19,783 nt of DNA, taken from NCBI GenBank assembly GCA_035555675.1, contig DATMGH010000076.1, positions 1 to 19,783 of the forward strand, read 5' to 3'. The stretch comes from Solirubrobacter sp035555675 (GTDB lineage Bacteria; Actinomycetota; Thermoleophilia; Solirubrobacterales; Solirubrobacteraceae). The notes beneath the pieces were generated by a model that worked only from the letters and a program-made list of their open reading frames with translations, was not told the origin of the DNA and searched no databases. Both the position numbers and the translations under genes were made by a program. Below, in pieces: positions 7,326-19,141 of the stretch. Position 1 is the first letter of the stretch. Each line of letters starts with the position of its first letter.

Positions 7326-7891
7326 TAGGCGCGCGAGATCGGGCTGAGCCCGCCGGTCGTGTAGGCCCGGCGCCGGCGGCGGCGCGGGTCCTCGGGCAGG
7401 AACGGGGCGAGCACGCGGCGGACGAGCGCGTAGACCGGCAGCGCGAGCAGCGTGTTCAGCACGATGGTCAAGAGGATCTCACGGAGCAGCAGCAGCGAGA
7501 CGGGCGCCTGCACGCCGAGCAGGAACTGCAGCAGCGTGAAGCCGACCAGCGCGATCGCGGTCGCCGCGGCGCCGACCGCCACCGGCGCCAGGCCGTGCGC
7601 GGGGTCGCGCAGCTCGCGGATGCGGCCGGCGCCGAAGCCGACCGCGGTCAGCACCAGCGAGCTGACCCCGAGCGTCTGGTAGAGCGAGACGTCGATGAAC
7701 AGCCCCAGGCTGAAGCCGAAGACGGCGCCGGTGGTCGAGCCGGCGAGGAAGCCGACCGACGCGACCAGCAGCGGCGTGAGGTCGGCGGGGACGCCGAAGA
7801 TCGTGACCTGCGAGACCACGCTCAGCTCGACGAGGCCGCCGAAGAGGCCGAGCAGCACGAGCCGCACGACGGACGCGCCGGTGATCGTCAC
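7325..7891 (-). CDS. mreD: Rod shape-determining protein MreD
   Basis: MreD is the small integral membrane subunit of the elongasome, linking MreC and PBP2/RodA. The 188-residue protein is almost entirely hydrophobic. It has five or six probable membrane segments, the pattern FGVPADLTPLLVASVGFLAGSTTG followed by GFSLGLFIDV (both typical of the family), and a short Arg-rich cytoplasmic tail (PRRRRRRAY). MreD diverges fast in sequence, so assignment rests on hydropathy, these motifs and position between mreC and mrdA. The GTG start overlaps the mreC stop as GTGA, and the TAG stop overlaps the mrdA GTG by one base, so its translation is coupled on both sides. Confidence 0.93.
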   Translation of the reverse strand: MTITGASVVRLVLLGLFGGLVELSVVSQVTIFGVPADLTPLLVASVGFLAGSTTGAVFGFSLGLFIDVSLYQTLGVSSLVLTAVGFGAGRIRELRDPAHGLAPVAVGAAATAIALVGFTLLQFLLGVQAPVSLLLLREILLTIVLNTLLALPVYALVRRVLAPFLPEDPRRRRRRAYTTGGLSPISRA

Positions 7892-8757
7892 TTGCCCTCC
7901 ACGTCGGCGTGCGGCTCGGTCAGCACCTGAACCACGTCGAGGCGGCGGATGTCGACCGCGGGCTTGATGTGCACGCGCGTGTCCAGCTCGCCGTCGCCGA
8001 AGTCGATCCGGTCGATCTTGCCGATCGGGATCCCCTTTGGGTACAGCGACTCCAGGCGCGAGGAGATCGTCCCCGCCGTGTAGACCAGCTCGCCCTTGCG
8101 CACGCGCGAGGCGTTCTCGATGAACTTGAACGTCAGCCCGCCGGGCGCGCCGACCGCCGGGACCACGGTCCCCGGCTCCTGCGAGGTGGCGGTGATGCCG
8201 CCGGTCGCGAACTCGGGGTCGGTCAGCAGCGTCACGACCGCGCTCCCGCCCATCGCGGTCTCCACCTTGCCGACGAGGCCGCCGCCGTTGATCACCGGGT
8301 CGCCGCGGCGGATGCCGTCGCTGGAGCCCTTGTTGATCTCGACCCGCTGGTACCAGGCGTTGGGCGAGTGGATGTACACGCGCGCGTCGACCGGGCCGTA
8401 GCGGCCCATCCCGCCGGTGGTGTCGATCGTCTTGATGCCCTGCTGCTGGGAGAGCTCCTGGATGCGGGCCGAGAGCTGGGCGACCTGCGTGCGGTAGCTG
8501 TCGGCCTCCGCGCGCGCCTTGTCGCGCTCGCCCTTGGCGTCGATCGTGTCCCCGAACCAGCCGAACAGGTCGCGGAACGGCTTCAGCACGCGGCTCGCGC
8601 CCTCCTGGATCGGCGACAGCGCGCCGAGCGCACCGCGCTGGGCGGAGTGCAGGCGTCCGCTGTCGGATTCGCCGAAGTAGGCCGTGAGGAGGATCAGCGA
8701 GGCCGCGACGAGGGCGACCAGCACTGCACGCCGGCGTCTGACCGCTCTGTCGTGCAT
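7888..8757 (-). CDS. mreC: Rod shape-determining protein MreC
   Basis: MreC is a bitopic periplasmic/extracytoplasmic protein that activates PBP2-RodA. The 289-residue protein has a basic N-terminus (RRRR at 7-10), one membrane segment at about 11-27, and a coiled coil at about 74-105 (ERDKARAEADSYRTQVAQL...). The beta-barrel core follows, carrying family motifs such as ARVYIHSPNAWYQRVEINKG, GDPVINGGGLVGKV and VVTLLTDPEF. The ATG at 8755-8757 lies 9 nt after the mreB stop. The stop overlaps the mreD start as GTGA. Length and domain order are normal for the family. Confidence 0.96.
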   Translation of the reverse strand: MHDRAVRRRRAVLVALVAASLILLTAYFGESDSGRLHSAQRGALGALSPIQEGASRVLKPFRDLFGWFGDTIDAKGERDKARAEADSYRTQVAQLSARIQELSQQQGIKTIDTTGGMGRYGPVDARVYIHSPNAWYQRVEINKGSSDGIRRGDPVINGGGLVGKVETAMGGSAVVTLLTDPEFATGGITATSQEPGTVVPAVGAPGGLTFKFIENASRVRKGELVYTAGTISSRLESLYPKGIPIGKIDRIDFGDGELDTRVHIKPAVDIRRLDVVQVLTEPHADVEGK

Positions 8758-8766
8758 GGGTTCAAG

Positions 8767-9819
<1,053 letters not shown>

Positions 9820-9869
9820 GCGGTAGCGGACCGGGTCCCACGTACGGACGGGGCTCCGAGCCGCCGGTG

Positions 9870-9897
9870 AGTCTACCGAAGGTCCAGTGCTCGGAAA
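9870..9897 (-). promoter_or_regulatory. Candidate mreB operon promoter
   Basis: On the minus strand TTTCCG (9892-9897) and TAGACT (9870-9875) are separated by 16 bp, a workable sigma70-type arrangement with a good actinobacterial -10. The start point would fall near 9863, about 45 nt upstream of the mreB ATG. The gene order, with an intergenic palindrome just upstream, supports a promoter here. Confidence 0.45.
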
Positions 9898-9916
9898 TCG
9901 CTGCAAAGGGACCTTC
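9878..9916. promoter_or_regulatory. 8-bp inverted repeat flanking the mreB -35 region, possible operator
   Basis: GAAGGTCC (9878-9885) and GGACCTTC (9909-9916) form a perfect inverted repeat with a 23-nt spacer. One arm lies between the candidate -10 and -35 boxes and the other just upstream of -35, a layout compatible with a dimeric regulator. An 8-bp match can arise by chance, and no regulator is identified. Confidence 0.25.
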
Positions 9917-9966
9917 ACGGCGAGGGGTGGCAACCGCCGCCGCGCGCCGAGCCCCGGGTCGGCGGC

Positions 9967-10023
9967 GCCACGCGAGCGTCGAGTTATCCACCGTGGAGGT
10001 AGGTAACTCGACGCTCGCGTGGC
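9967..10023. repeat. Perfect 20-bp inverted repeat with inner palindrome (possible terminator or palindromic element)
   Basis: The arms 9967-9986 (GCCACGCGAGCGTCGAGTTA) and 10004-10023 are exact reverse complements around a 17-nt spacer. The spacer itself contains TCCACcGTGGA. It begins 21 nt past the maf stop on the minus strand and ends about 70 nt before the candidate mreB -35 box, so it could end maf transcription and insulate mreB. No T-run follows on either side. A 20-bp perfect stem is longer than needed for a terminator, so an RNA-processing site or a mobile palindromic repeat is also possible. Confidence 0.65.
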
Positions 10024-10043
10024 AACCGTCCGCACGCGGAGGT

Positions 10044-10616
10044 TCAGCCCGCGGGCAGGAGGTCCGGCGCGAGGTCGAGCAGGCGGGCCAGCGGAAGGCC
10101 GACGACGTTCAGGTAGTCGCCGGCGATACCGGCCACGAGGACCGCGCCGACGCCCTGGATCGCGTAGCCGCCCGCGCGGCCGCGCCACTCGCCCGTGGCG
10201 ACGTAGAAGTCGACCAGCGCGGGGCTCGCGGGGCGGAAGCGGACGTCGGTGATCTCGGCGGCGAGCCGCGGCGGCTCGCCGGCGGTGACGAGCGCGATCG
10301 CGCCCACCACCTGGTGCGTGCGGCCGGCCAGGCGGGAGACGTACGCGTGTGCCTGCTCGGCGTCCGCGGGCTTGCCGAGGATGTCGCCGTCGACGGCGAC
10401 GAGCGTGTCGGCGCCGAGGACGAGCGCCTCGTCCTCGAGCGTCGCCGCGACGGCGAGCGCCTTGCGGCGCGCGTTCTCCTCGGCCACGGCGACGGGGTCG
10501 CCGTGCGTCTCCTCCTCGACGCCCGACACGCGGACGTCGAAGAGGATGCCGACCTGATCGAGAATCGCGCGCCGCTGCGGCGACGCCGACGCCAGGATCA
10601 AACCGCCGTGCCTCAC
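10044..10616 (-). CDS. maf: Maf-family nucleoside triphosphate pyrophosphatase
   Basis: Maf proteins hydrolyse non-canonical or modified NTPs to the monophosphate and pyrophosphate, cleaning the nucleotide pool. The 190-residue protein has the N-terminal signature LILASASPQRR, the acidic VEEETHGDP loop, ENARRKA, the catalytic-type GADTLVAVDGDILGKPAD, and the C-terminal YAIQGVGAVLVAGIAGDYLNVVGLP. Length is normal. The start is taken as GTG at 10614-10616, immediately next to the 23-bp repeat; a TTG five codons in would fit the usual M-I-L-A-S start and cannot be excluded. It follows ndk by 43 nt. In E. coli a maf gene also sits beside mreBCD and rng, so the neighbourhood is old. Subfamily (YhdE-like or YceF-like) is not resolved. 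Confidence 0.95.
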   Translation of the reverse strand: MRHGGLILASASPQRRAILDQVGILFDVRVSGVEEETHGDPVAVAEENARRKALAVAATLEDEALVLGADTLVAVDGDILGKPADAEQAHAYVSRLAGRTHQVVGAIALVTAGEPPRLAAEITDVRFRPASPALVDFYVATGEWRGRAGGYAIQGVGAVLVAGIAGDYLNVVGLPLARLLDLAPDLLPAG

Positions 10617-10639
10617 AGGTCGGATGATCGGGGCGGGGC
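10617..10639 (-). repeat. 23-bp intergenic repeat, copy 2 (maf leader)
   Basis: This copy is identical to 1710-1732 and in the same orientation. It lies 20 nt after the ndk stop and directly abuts the proposed maf GTG. Since the two copies precede unrelated genes and sit at different distances from the start codon (22 and 0 nt), they are unlikely to be conserved ribosome-binding regions. Confidence 0.75.
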
Positions 10640-10659
10640 GGTGGGGATGTCCCCTGTGT

Positions 10660-11064
10660 CTAAAGCTCGGGGAAGAACAGCCCGGCCTCGCGGGCGCCGG
10701 ACTCGGGGGAGTCGGAGCCGTGGACCATGTTCTGGCCGACCTCGATCGCGAAGTCGCCGCGGATCGAGCCGGGGGCGGCCTCCAGCGGGTTCGTCGCGCC
10801 GATCACCTGGCGCGCGGCGCGGATCGCGTCCTGGCCCTCGAGCACGAGCGCGACGATCGGCCCGGACGTGATGAACGCGACCAGCTCGCCGAAGAACGGC
10901 TTGCCGTCGTGCTCGGCGTAGTGCTGCTTGGCCAGGTCCTCGGTCACGGTCATGTGCTTGGCCGCGACGATCTTGAGGCCCTTGCGCTCGAAGCGCGCGA
11001 TGATCTCCCCCGTCAGCCCGCGCGCGAACGCGTCCGGCTTGACCAGGATCAGTGTTCTTTCCAT
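10660..11064 (-). CDS. ndk: Nucleoside diphosphate kinase
   Basis: Ndk transfers the gamma phosphate of ATP to NDPs through a phosphohistidine, balancing NTP and dNTP pools. The 134-residue protein begins MERTLILVKPDAF and has the catalytic signature N112-MVHGSD with the active histidine H115. The nucleotide-contact residues K9, Y49, R85, T91 and R102 are all present. Length is typical (about 135-140). The ATG at 11062-11064 is set by homology; the frame is open upstream but unlike Ndk. It lies 13 nt after the zinc-ribbon gene and 43 nt before maf. From memory, ndk sits near folC and mreB in Streptomyces, so this order looks ancestral in actinomycetes. Confidence 0.97.
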   Translation of the reverse strand: MERTLILVKPDAFARGLTGEIIARFERKGLKIVAAKHMTVTEDLAKQHYAEHDGKPFFGELVAFITSGPIVALVLEGQDAIRAARQVIGATNPLEAAPGSIRGDFAIEVGQNMVHGSDSPESGAREAGLFFPEL

Positions 11065-11077
11065 GGCGCGCAGTGTG

Positions 11078-11656
11078 TCAGTCGCGCCGACGCCGCGACT
11101 TACCGCTCGCGGTGGCCTCTTCGGGCTCCGGCGTCGCGACTTCGGCCGCGACCGTCGCCTGGTCGGTCGTCTGGCGCCGGCGGCGGCGCGTCGTGGCCGA
11201 CGCGGTCGGCGCCGACGTCTCCGCCTCACAGAACGGGCAGATGCGCCAGGCCGGGTCGATCGGCTTCGAGCACGAGTAGCAGCGTTCCTTGAGCTTGCGC
11301 ATGCAGCTCGGACAACGCAGGTAGTCCGCCTGGATCTCGTAGTCGCAGTGCGGGCAGAGCTGGTAGTCCAGGCTCGCGAGGCGCGCCTCGGCGGCGCTCA
11401 TCTCGAGCTCGCGCAGGCGCACGTCGTCGAGGAACTCAGGCGGGCGAACGATCAAGTACACGATCGTCCCGACGAACGGGAAGAACGAGCACAGCGTCGC
11501 GCAGACGACGAGCAGCGGGTCGTCGATCCGGCGTCGCGCGTCCGCGAACGTCCAAAAGATCAACGCCAACCACAGCACGCCGAGGATGAGAAGGGCGACG
11601 CTGACTCCAGTGTTCAGCGCGCTGTTCTTGATCTCGAAGATCGCGAGCGTGTCCAT
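11078..11656 (-). CDS. Two-TM double-zinc-ribbon membrane protein, unknown function
   Basis: The 192-residue protein has two probable membrane helices (about 16-37 and 47-70) and a short linker. Two CxxC...CxxC zinc ribbons follow, using C101/C104/C115/C118 and C126/C129/C140/C143, the pattern of the double-zinc-ribbon (DZR) family. The tail is low-complexity and basic, with RRRRR near 157 and RRRRD at the end. No catalytic domain is visible; ribbons of this type usually bind protein or nucleic-acid partners. The ATG at 11654-11656 is 38 nt after the small membrane ORF, and ndk follows 13 nt downstream, so it is probably co-transcribed with valS-folC and ndk. I recognise the architecture but not a named function. 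Confidence 0.85.
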   Translation of the reverse strand: MDTLAIFEIKNSALNTGVSVALLILGVLWLALIFWTFADARRRIDDPLLVVCATLCSFFPFVGTIVYLIVRPPEFLDDVRLRELEMSAAEARLASLDYQLCPHCDYEIQADYLRCPSCMRKLKERCYSCSKPIDPAWRICPFCEAETSAPTASATTRRRRRQTTDQATVAAEVATPEPEEATASGKSRRRRD

Positions 11657-11694
11657 GTGTGATCCGAAAGCGTAGTAGGGACTGCGGCGGTGCT

Positions 11695-11811
11695 TTACAG
11701 AAAAGCTCGCCCGAACGCGTATCCGATTCCAAAGAAGACAAGGATGACGAGCGCCACGACGATCGCGACCAGCGCGATCATCGCGAAGACGCTGGGGCCG
11801 CCCTCGTTCAC
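11695..11811 (-). CDS. Small 38-residue single-pass membrane protein, unknown function
   Basis: The peptide starts GTG at 11809-11811 and ends TAA at 11695-11697. It reads MNEGGPSVFAMIALVAIVV, continues ALVILVFFGIGYAFGRAFL, and so is one long hydrophobic helix with a short acidic N-terminus and a weakly basic C-terminus. The start overlaps the folC stop as GTGA, the same 4-nt coupling seen elsewhere in this window, which argues for a real gene despite its size. It fills the gap before the zinc-ribbon membrane protein. Small one-helix proteins commonly modulate a larger membrane partner; the neighbouring two-TM protein is a candidate, but this is inference. Confidence 0.6.
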   Translation of the reverse strand: MNEGGPSVFAMIALVAIVVALVILVFFGIGYAFGRAFL

Positions 11812-13171
11812 AACGCGCTCGCTCTTCGTTCGCCGGGCTGGGAGATCAATTCGGCGACCAGGTAGATGGATCCTGTCGCCAGCACGGTTCCTTGCGGCCC
11901 CGCGAGCTCGCGGGCGCGCTCGAGCGCGCGCCGCGGGTCGGGCTCGATCTCCGAGCGGACGCCGCCGACCTTGTCCGCCAGGTCCGCCAGCGTCGCCGGC
12001 GGCAGCGCGCGCGGGTTCGGCGCGCGCGTGAAGACCGCGGCGCCCAGGCGCGGCAGCAGCGCGCGCAGCATCGCGGCCGCGTCCTTGTCGTCGAGGATTG
12101 ACAGCACCGCGACCGTGCCGTCGGGGACGGAGTCCGCGAGCGCGGCGATGCCGGGCGCGTTGTGCGCGCCGTCGAAGATCGTGAGCGGGTCGTGCGCGAC
12201 CACCTGCAGGCGCCCGGGGACGCGCGCGACCGCGGCGGCGCGGGCGACCGCGGCGGGATCGAGCGGGCGGCCCAGCGAGGCGGCAGCGGCGGCCTCGGCG
12301 AGCGCGAAGTTGCCGCGCTGGTAGCCCGGCAGGGCCCCGGCGAGGTCGCCGGCGGCGCGCGACGGGCCGGCGGGGCGGTCGCCGGTGGCGGCCGCCGAGT
12401 CGCCGGCGGCGCGCGGCGAGGCGGCGGGGCGGTCGCCGGTGGCGGCCGCCGAGTCGCCGGCGGCGCGCGGCGGGGCGGCCGCCGAGGCGCCGGCGGCCGG
12501 GGCGGGCGCCGGGCGGACGATCGTCGCGCCGGTCGCGCGGGCGAGCGCCTCGACCTCCGGCGCCGTGTCGCCGAGCACGAGGGTCGCGCCGGACCGCACG
12601 ACCGCGAGCTTCTCGCCCGCGATGTCCGCGATCGTCGGCCCGAGCCAGCGCGTGTGCTCGAGGCCCACGTTGGTCAGCACCACCACGTCGGCGCCGAGCA
12701 CGTTGGTCGCGTCGTAGCGCCCGCCGAGCCCGGCCTCGACCACCGCGACCTCGATCTCGCGGCGCGCGAACTCCGAGAACGCCGCCGCGGTCAGCAGCTC
12801 GAACTGGGTGACGCGCTCGCCGTCGGTCAACGTCCGGTCGACCTTGGCCGCCGCGGCCGCGGCCCGCTGCACGGCGGCGGCGAAGTCCGCGCCGGACACG
12901 TCGGCGTCCCCCACCCGGATCCGCTCCGCGTAGGAGGTCAGGTGCGGCGACAGGTACGCGCCGGTGCGCACGCCGTGCGCCTCCAGCAGCGCCGCCGTGA
13001 AGCGCACGGTCGAGGACTTGCCGTTCGTCCCGACCACGTGCACCGCGCGGAAGCGCTCCTGCGGAGACCCGAGCGCTGTGAGCAGCCGCCGCATGCGCTC
13101 CAGGCCGAAGCGCATGCCGAACAGCTCCAGGGACAGCAGGTGCGCCTCGGCCCGCGAGAGGTCCCAGGCGC

Positions 13172-13175
<4 letters not shown>
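11808..13175 (-). CDS. folC: Folylpolyglutamate synthase / dihydrofolate synthase
   Basis: FolC adds glutamate to dihydropteroate and folates using ATP. The 455-residue protein has the Mur-ligase-like P-loop GTNGKSS (49-55), YLSPHLTSYAERI (74-86), EAGLGGRYDATN (147-158), TNVGLEHTRWLG (168-179), and in the C-terminal domain DGAHN (335-339) and GSIYLVAEL. The ATG at 13173-13175 overlaps the valS stop as ATGA, so translation is coupled; the frame stays open far upstream inside valS, but only as a high-GC artefact. Residues about 222-280 form an Ala/Pro/Arg-rich insertion containing an 18-residue tandem repeat, positioned before LPGYQRGNFALAEA at the end of the ATP domain. The stop overlaps a small downstream ORF as GTGA. 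Confidence 0.96.
12345..12479 (-). repeat. 54-bp tandem repeat inside folC (about 2.5 copies)
   Basis: Sequence from 12345 matches itself at an offset of 54 bp, with three mismatches in the first unit, near-identity over the next, and decay near 12479. The period is a multiple of three and encodes AAGDSAAATGDRPAASPR followed by AAGDSAAATGDRPAGPSR. It lies in a probable surface loop of FolC. The unit is likely to vary in copy number between strains. Confidence 0.9.
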
Positions 13176-15772
<2,597 letters not shown>

Positions 15773-15781
15773 GCGCCGGCC

Positions 15782-15787
15782 AGTCTA
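15782..15787 (-). promoter_or_regulatory. Candidate -10 box for valS, near-leaderless geometry
   Basis: On the minus strand TAGACT, the same hexamer as the proposed mreB -10, ends 9 nt before the valS ATG with no Shine-Dalgarno sequence between. The resulting leader would be 0-3 nt. No T-box riboswitch, often found before tRNA synthetase genes, fits in the 64-nt gap. Confidence 0.4.
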
Positions 15788-15836
15788 GAGGCGTGCGGTC
15801 AGCACGACGGGACGCGTGAAGGCGACGCCGCGGTCC

Positions 15837-17102
<1,266 letters not shown>

Positions 17103-17106
17103 ATGG

Positions 17107-17691
17107 CTAGTGCTCGGAGATCACCCTGTCGATGATGCCGTACTCCTTGGCCTCCTCGGAGGACATGAAGTAATCGCGTTCCGTGTCCGAGCGTACCTTC
17201 TCGATGTCCTGACCGGAGTGGTGCGCGATGATCTCGTCCAGCCGGCGGCGCAGCTCGATCACCTCGCGCGCGTGGATCTCGATGTCCGTCGCCTGGCCCT
17301 GGAAGCCGGAGCTGACCTGGTGGATCAGGATCTTCGCGTTGGGCAGCGCCATGCGCTTGCCCTTCGCCCCGCCCGCCAGCAGCAGCGCGCCCATCGACAT
17401 CGCGATGCCGACGCAGATCGTCTGCACGTCGGGCTTGATGAAGTTCATCGTGTCGTAGATCGCCAGCCCCGCGTACACCGAGCCGCCCGGCGAGTTGATG
17501 TAGAGCGAGATGTCCTTGTCGGGATCCTCGGACTCCAGATGCAGGAGCTGGGCCACGATCAGGTTCGCGATCTGATCGTCCACGGGGGTCCCGAGGAAGA
17601 TGATCCGCTCATTGAGCAGGCGGCTGTAGATGTCGAACGCGCGCTCCCCGCGGGAGGTCTGCTCGACAACCATGGGTACGAGTGGGCTCAC
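17107..17691 (-). CDS. clpP: ATP-dependent Clp protease proteolytic subunit
   Basis: ClpP is the tetradecameric serine peptidase partnered by ClpX. The 194-residue protein has the catalytic triad Ser99 (GIAMSMGALLLAGG), His124 (ILIHQVSSGFQGQATD) and Asp173 (SDTERDYFMS). The start is placed at GTG 17689-17691, giving MSPLVPMVVEQTSRGERAFDIYSRLL; an ATG six codons later (17671-17673) is a reasonable alternative, since this propeptide region is processed in many ClpPs. Only one clpP is present, unlike the tandem clpP1-clpP2 of Streptomyces and mycobacteria at the equivalent locus; a second copy could lie elsewhere. It sits between tig and clpX. Confidence 0.97.
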   Translation of the reverse strand: MSPLVPMVVEQTSRGERAFDIYSRLLNERIIFLGTPVDDQIANLIVAQLLHLESEDPDKDISLYINSPGGSVYAGLAIYDTMNFIKPDVQTICVGIAMSMGALLLAGGAKGKRMALPNAKILIHQVSSGFQGQATDIEIHAREVIELRRRLDEIIAHHSGQDIEKVRSDTERDYFMSSEEAKEYGIIDRVISEH

Positions 17692-17710
17692 GGTCCTCGC
17701 TTCGTTTCGC

Positions 17711-17724
17711 TTCGAACGCTCGAA
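17711..17724. promoter_or_regulatory. Imperfect palindrome in the clpP leader, possible operator
   Basis: TTCGAACGCTCGAA has two 5-bp inverted arms (TTCGA/TCGAA) around a 4-nt centre, 20 nt upstream of the clpP start. Actinobacterial clpP genes are often regulated at the promoter, for example by ClgR, but this site does not clearly match a known operator that I can recall. It is a low-confidence candidate. Confidence 0.2.
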
Positions 17725-17742
17725 TCCTTCAGATGGCTGACG

Positions 17743-17764
17743 GCCCGAGCCGCACCACTCGGGC
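17743..17764 (-). terminator. Hairpin between tig and clpP, weak terminator or leader structure
   Basis: GCCCGAG (17743-17749) pairs perfectly with CTCGGGC (17758-17764) across an 8-nt loop. It lies about 42 nt past the tig stop on the minus strand and has no T-run. It could reduce read-through from tig or form a structure in the clpP leader. Confidence 0.35.
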
Positions 17765-17766
17765 GA

Positions 17767-17793
17767 AGACTAGCAACGGGCCGAGCCGGTCAG
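17767..17793 (-). promoter_or_regulatory. Candidate clpP-clpX promoter
   Basis: On the minus strand CTGACC (17788-17793) and TAGTCT (17767-17772) are spaced by 15 bp. The -10 fits TANNNT and the -35 shares TGAC with the consensus, but the spacer is short. The leader to the clpP GTG would be about 70 nt. Confidence 0.3.
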
Positions 17794-17805
17794 ACGCGGT
17801 GGCGG

Positions 17806-19110
17806 TCAGGACGCCGGCTTCGCCGACGAGACGATCAGGTCCAGCGCCTTGCGCTGCGACAGGTCGTCCTTGAGGCTGTCCAGGCGCCCGCTGGAACGCA
17901 GGCGGTCCAGCAGCTTCTTCGGTGAAGTCTTATCGCCGGGTGGCGCCGCCTCGCGGACCGCTTCCAGCATGTCCTCCTCGGACGGGTCGAGCGCCTCGGC
18001 CTCGGCCACGGCGGCCAGCACCGCCTCGCGGCGCAGGGCCTGCTCGGCGTCCGGCTTGGCCTGCTCGATCGTCTCCTCCTCGGAGCGCCCCGAGATGCGC
18101 AGGTACGTGTCGCGGTCGATGCCCTGGTGCGAGAGCTGGTGCAGCATCGACTCCCACAGCTCGCGGGCGCGCGCCTCGATCAGCGAGTCCGGCACCTCGA
18201 CCGTCGCCGCGGCGACCGCGGCGTCCAGCGCCGCCTCGCGGAACTCGTTCTCCGCGGCCGAGGCCTCGGCCTCGGCCAGGCGCGAACGGATGTCCTCGCG
18301 CAGCTCGTCGAGCGTGTCGAAGCCCGCCTCCTCGGCGAACTCGTCGTCGAGCTCGGGCAGCTGCTTGGCCTTGACCTCGCGGATCGTGACCGCGAACGCG
18401 GCGTCGCGGCCGGCCAGCTCAGGCGCGCCGTAGTCGTCGGGGAACGTCACCGTGACGGTGCGCTCCTCACCGCCGACGCCGCCTTCGAGCTGCTCCTCGA
18501 AGCCCGGCACCAGCCGGCCCGAGCCGAGCTCGATCATCTGGTCGCGGCCCTCGCCGCCCGGGAACGGGACGCCGTCCAGCGTGCCCGCGAAGTCCATCAC
18601 CACGTAGTCGCCGCGCTGGGCCTGGCGCTCGACGGTCTCGAGCTTGGCCGCGCGCTCGCGCAGGCGCTCGAGCTCCTCGGCGATCGTCTCGTCGGAGACC
18701 TCCGGCTCGCGCTTGGCGACCTCGAGGTCCTTGTAGTCCCCGAGCGTCGCCTTCGGGCGCACGCCGATCTCGATCGCGAACTTCAGCGGCTGCCCCTCGG
18801 CCGGCAGCTCGGGAATGTCGATCTCGGGCTCGCCGACCGGGATCACGTGCGCGTCGTCGATCGCCGCCCGGTACCAGTTGCCGAGCGACTCCTGCACCGC
18901 CTCGTTGAGGACGGCTTCGCGGCCGACGCGCTTGATCACCACCGGCGGCGGGGCCTTGCCCGCGCGGAAGCCGGGAACGCGGATGTTGCGCGCGAGCATG
19001 CGCGCGGCCTGGGCCATCCGGCGCTCGAGCTCGCCGGGGCCGACTTCGGCCTCGACGCGCACGCGCGATTCGGGAAGCTCGGTGAGGGTGGTGCTGATGT
19101 CGGTAGCCAT
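17806..19110 (-). CDS. tig: Trigger factor, ribosome-associated chaperone
   Basis: Trigger factor binds uL23 at the exit tunnel and shields nascent chains. The 434-residue protein has the three expected domains. The N-terminal ribosome-binding domain carries the signature VPGFRAGKAPPPVV (45-58; GFRxGKxP). An FKBP-type PPIase domain covers about 165-245 (GDYVVMDFAGTLDG, LVPGFEEQLEG). The helical C-terminal chaperone domain runs from about 255 onward, ending in a Lys/Ser-rich stretch. The ATG at 19108-19110, giving MATDISTTLTELPESRVRVEAEV, is chosen because it matches family N-termini; an in-frame upstream ATG would add 21 residues without homology. It heads the tig-clpP-clpX block, a common bacterial arrangement. 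Confidence 0.97.
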   Translation of the reverse strand: MATDISTTLTELPESRVRVEAEVGPGELERRMAQAARMLARNIRVPGFRAGKAPPPVVIKRVGREAVLNEAVQESLGNWYRAAIDDAHVIPVGEPEIDIPELPAEGQPLKFAIEIGVRPKATLGDYKDLEVAKREPEVSDETIAEELERLRERAAKLETVERQAQRGDYVVMDFAGTLDGVPFPGGEGRDQMIELGSGRLVPGFEEQLEGGVGGEERTVTVTFPDDYGAPELAGRDAAFAVTIREVKAKQLPELDDEFAEEAGFDTLDELREDIRSRLAEAEASAAENEFREAALDAAVAAATVEVPDSLIEARARELWESMLHQLSHQGIDRDTYLRISGRSEEETIEQAKPDAEQALRREAVLAAVAEAEALDPSEEDMLEAVREAAPPGDKTSPKKLLDRLRSSGRLDSLKDDLSQRKALDLIVSSAKPAS

Positions 19111-19141
19111 GAGAGCGGCGGACAACGATACAAAGGCGCGC

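Noticed and set aside
10643..10654. GGGGATGTCCCC mini-palindrome between ndk and maf as a terminator
   Set aside because: The stem is only 4-5 bp with a tiny loop and no T-tract, which is expected by chance in such GC-rich sequence.
11657..11674. TACGCT as a promoter for the zinc-ribbon gene
   Set aside because: It fits TANNNT and lies 12 nt from the ATG, but no -35 was found and co-transcription with folC is the simpler reading.
15773..15836. A T-box riboswitch controlling valS
   Set aside because: A T-box leader needs well over 100 nt with a specifier loop and antiterminator; this gap is 64 nt.
17716..17726. CGCTCGAATCC resembling the T-loop of a tRNA
   Set aside because: No matching T-stem, anticodon arm or acceptor stem could be built around it; it lies in the clpP leader.
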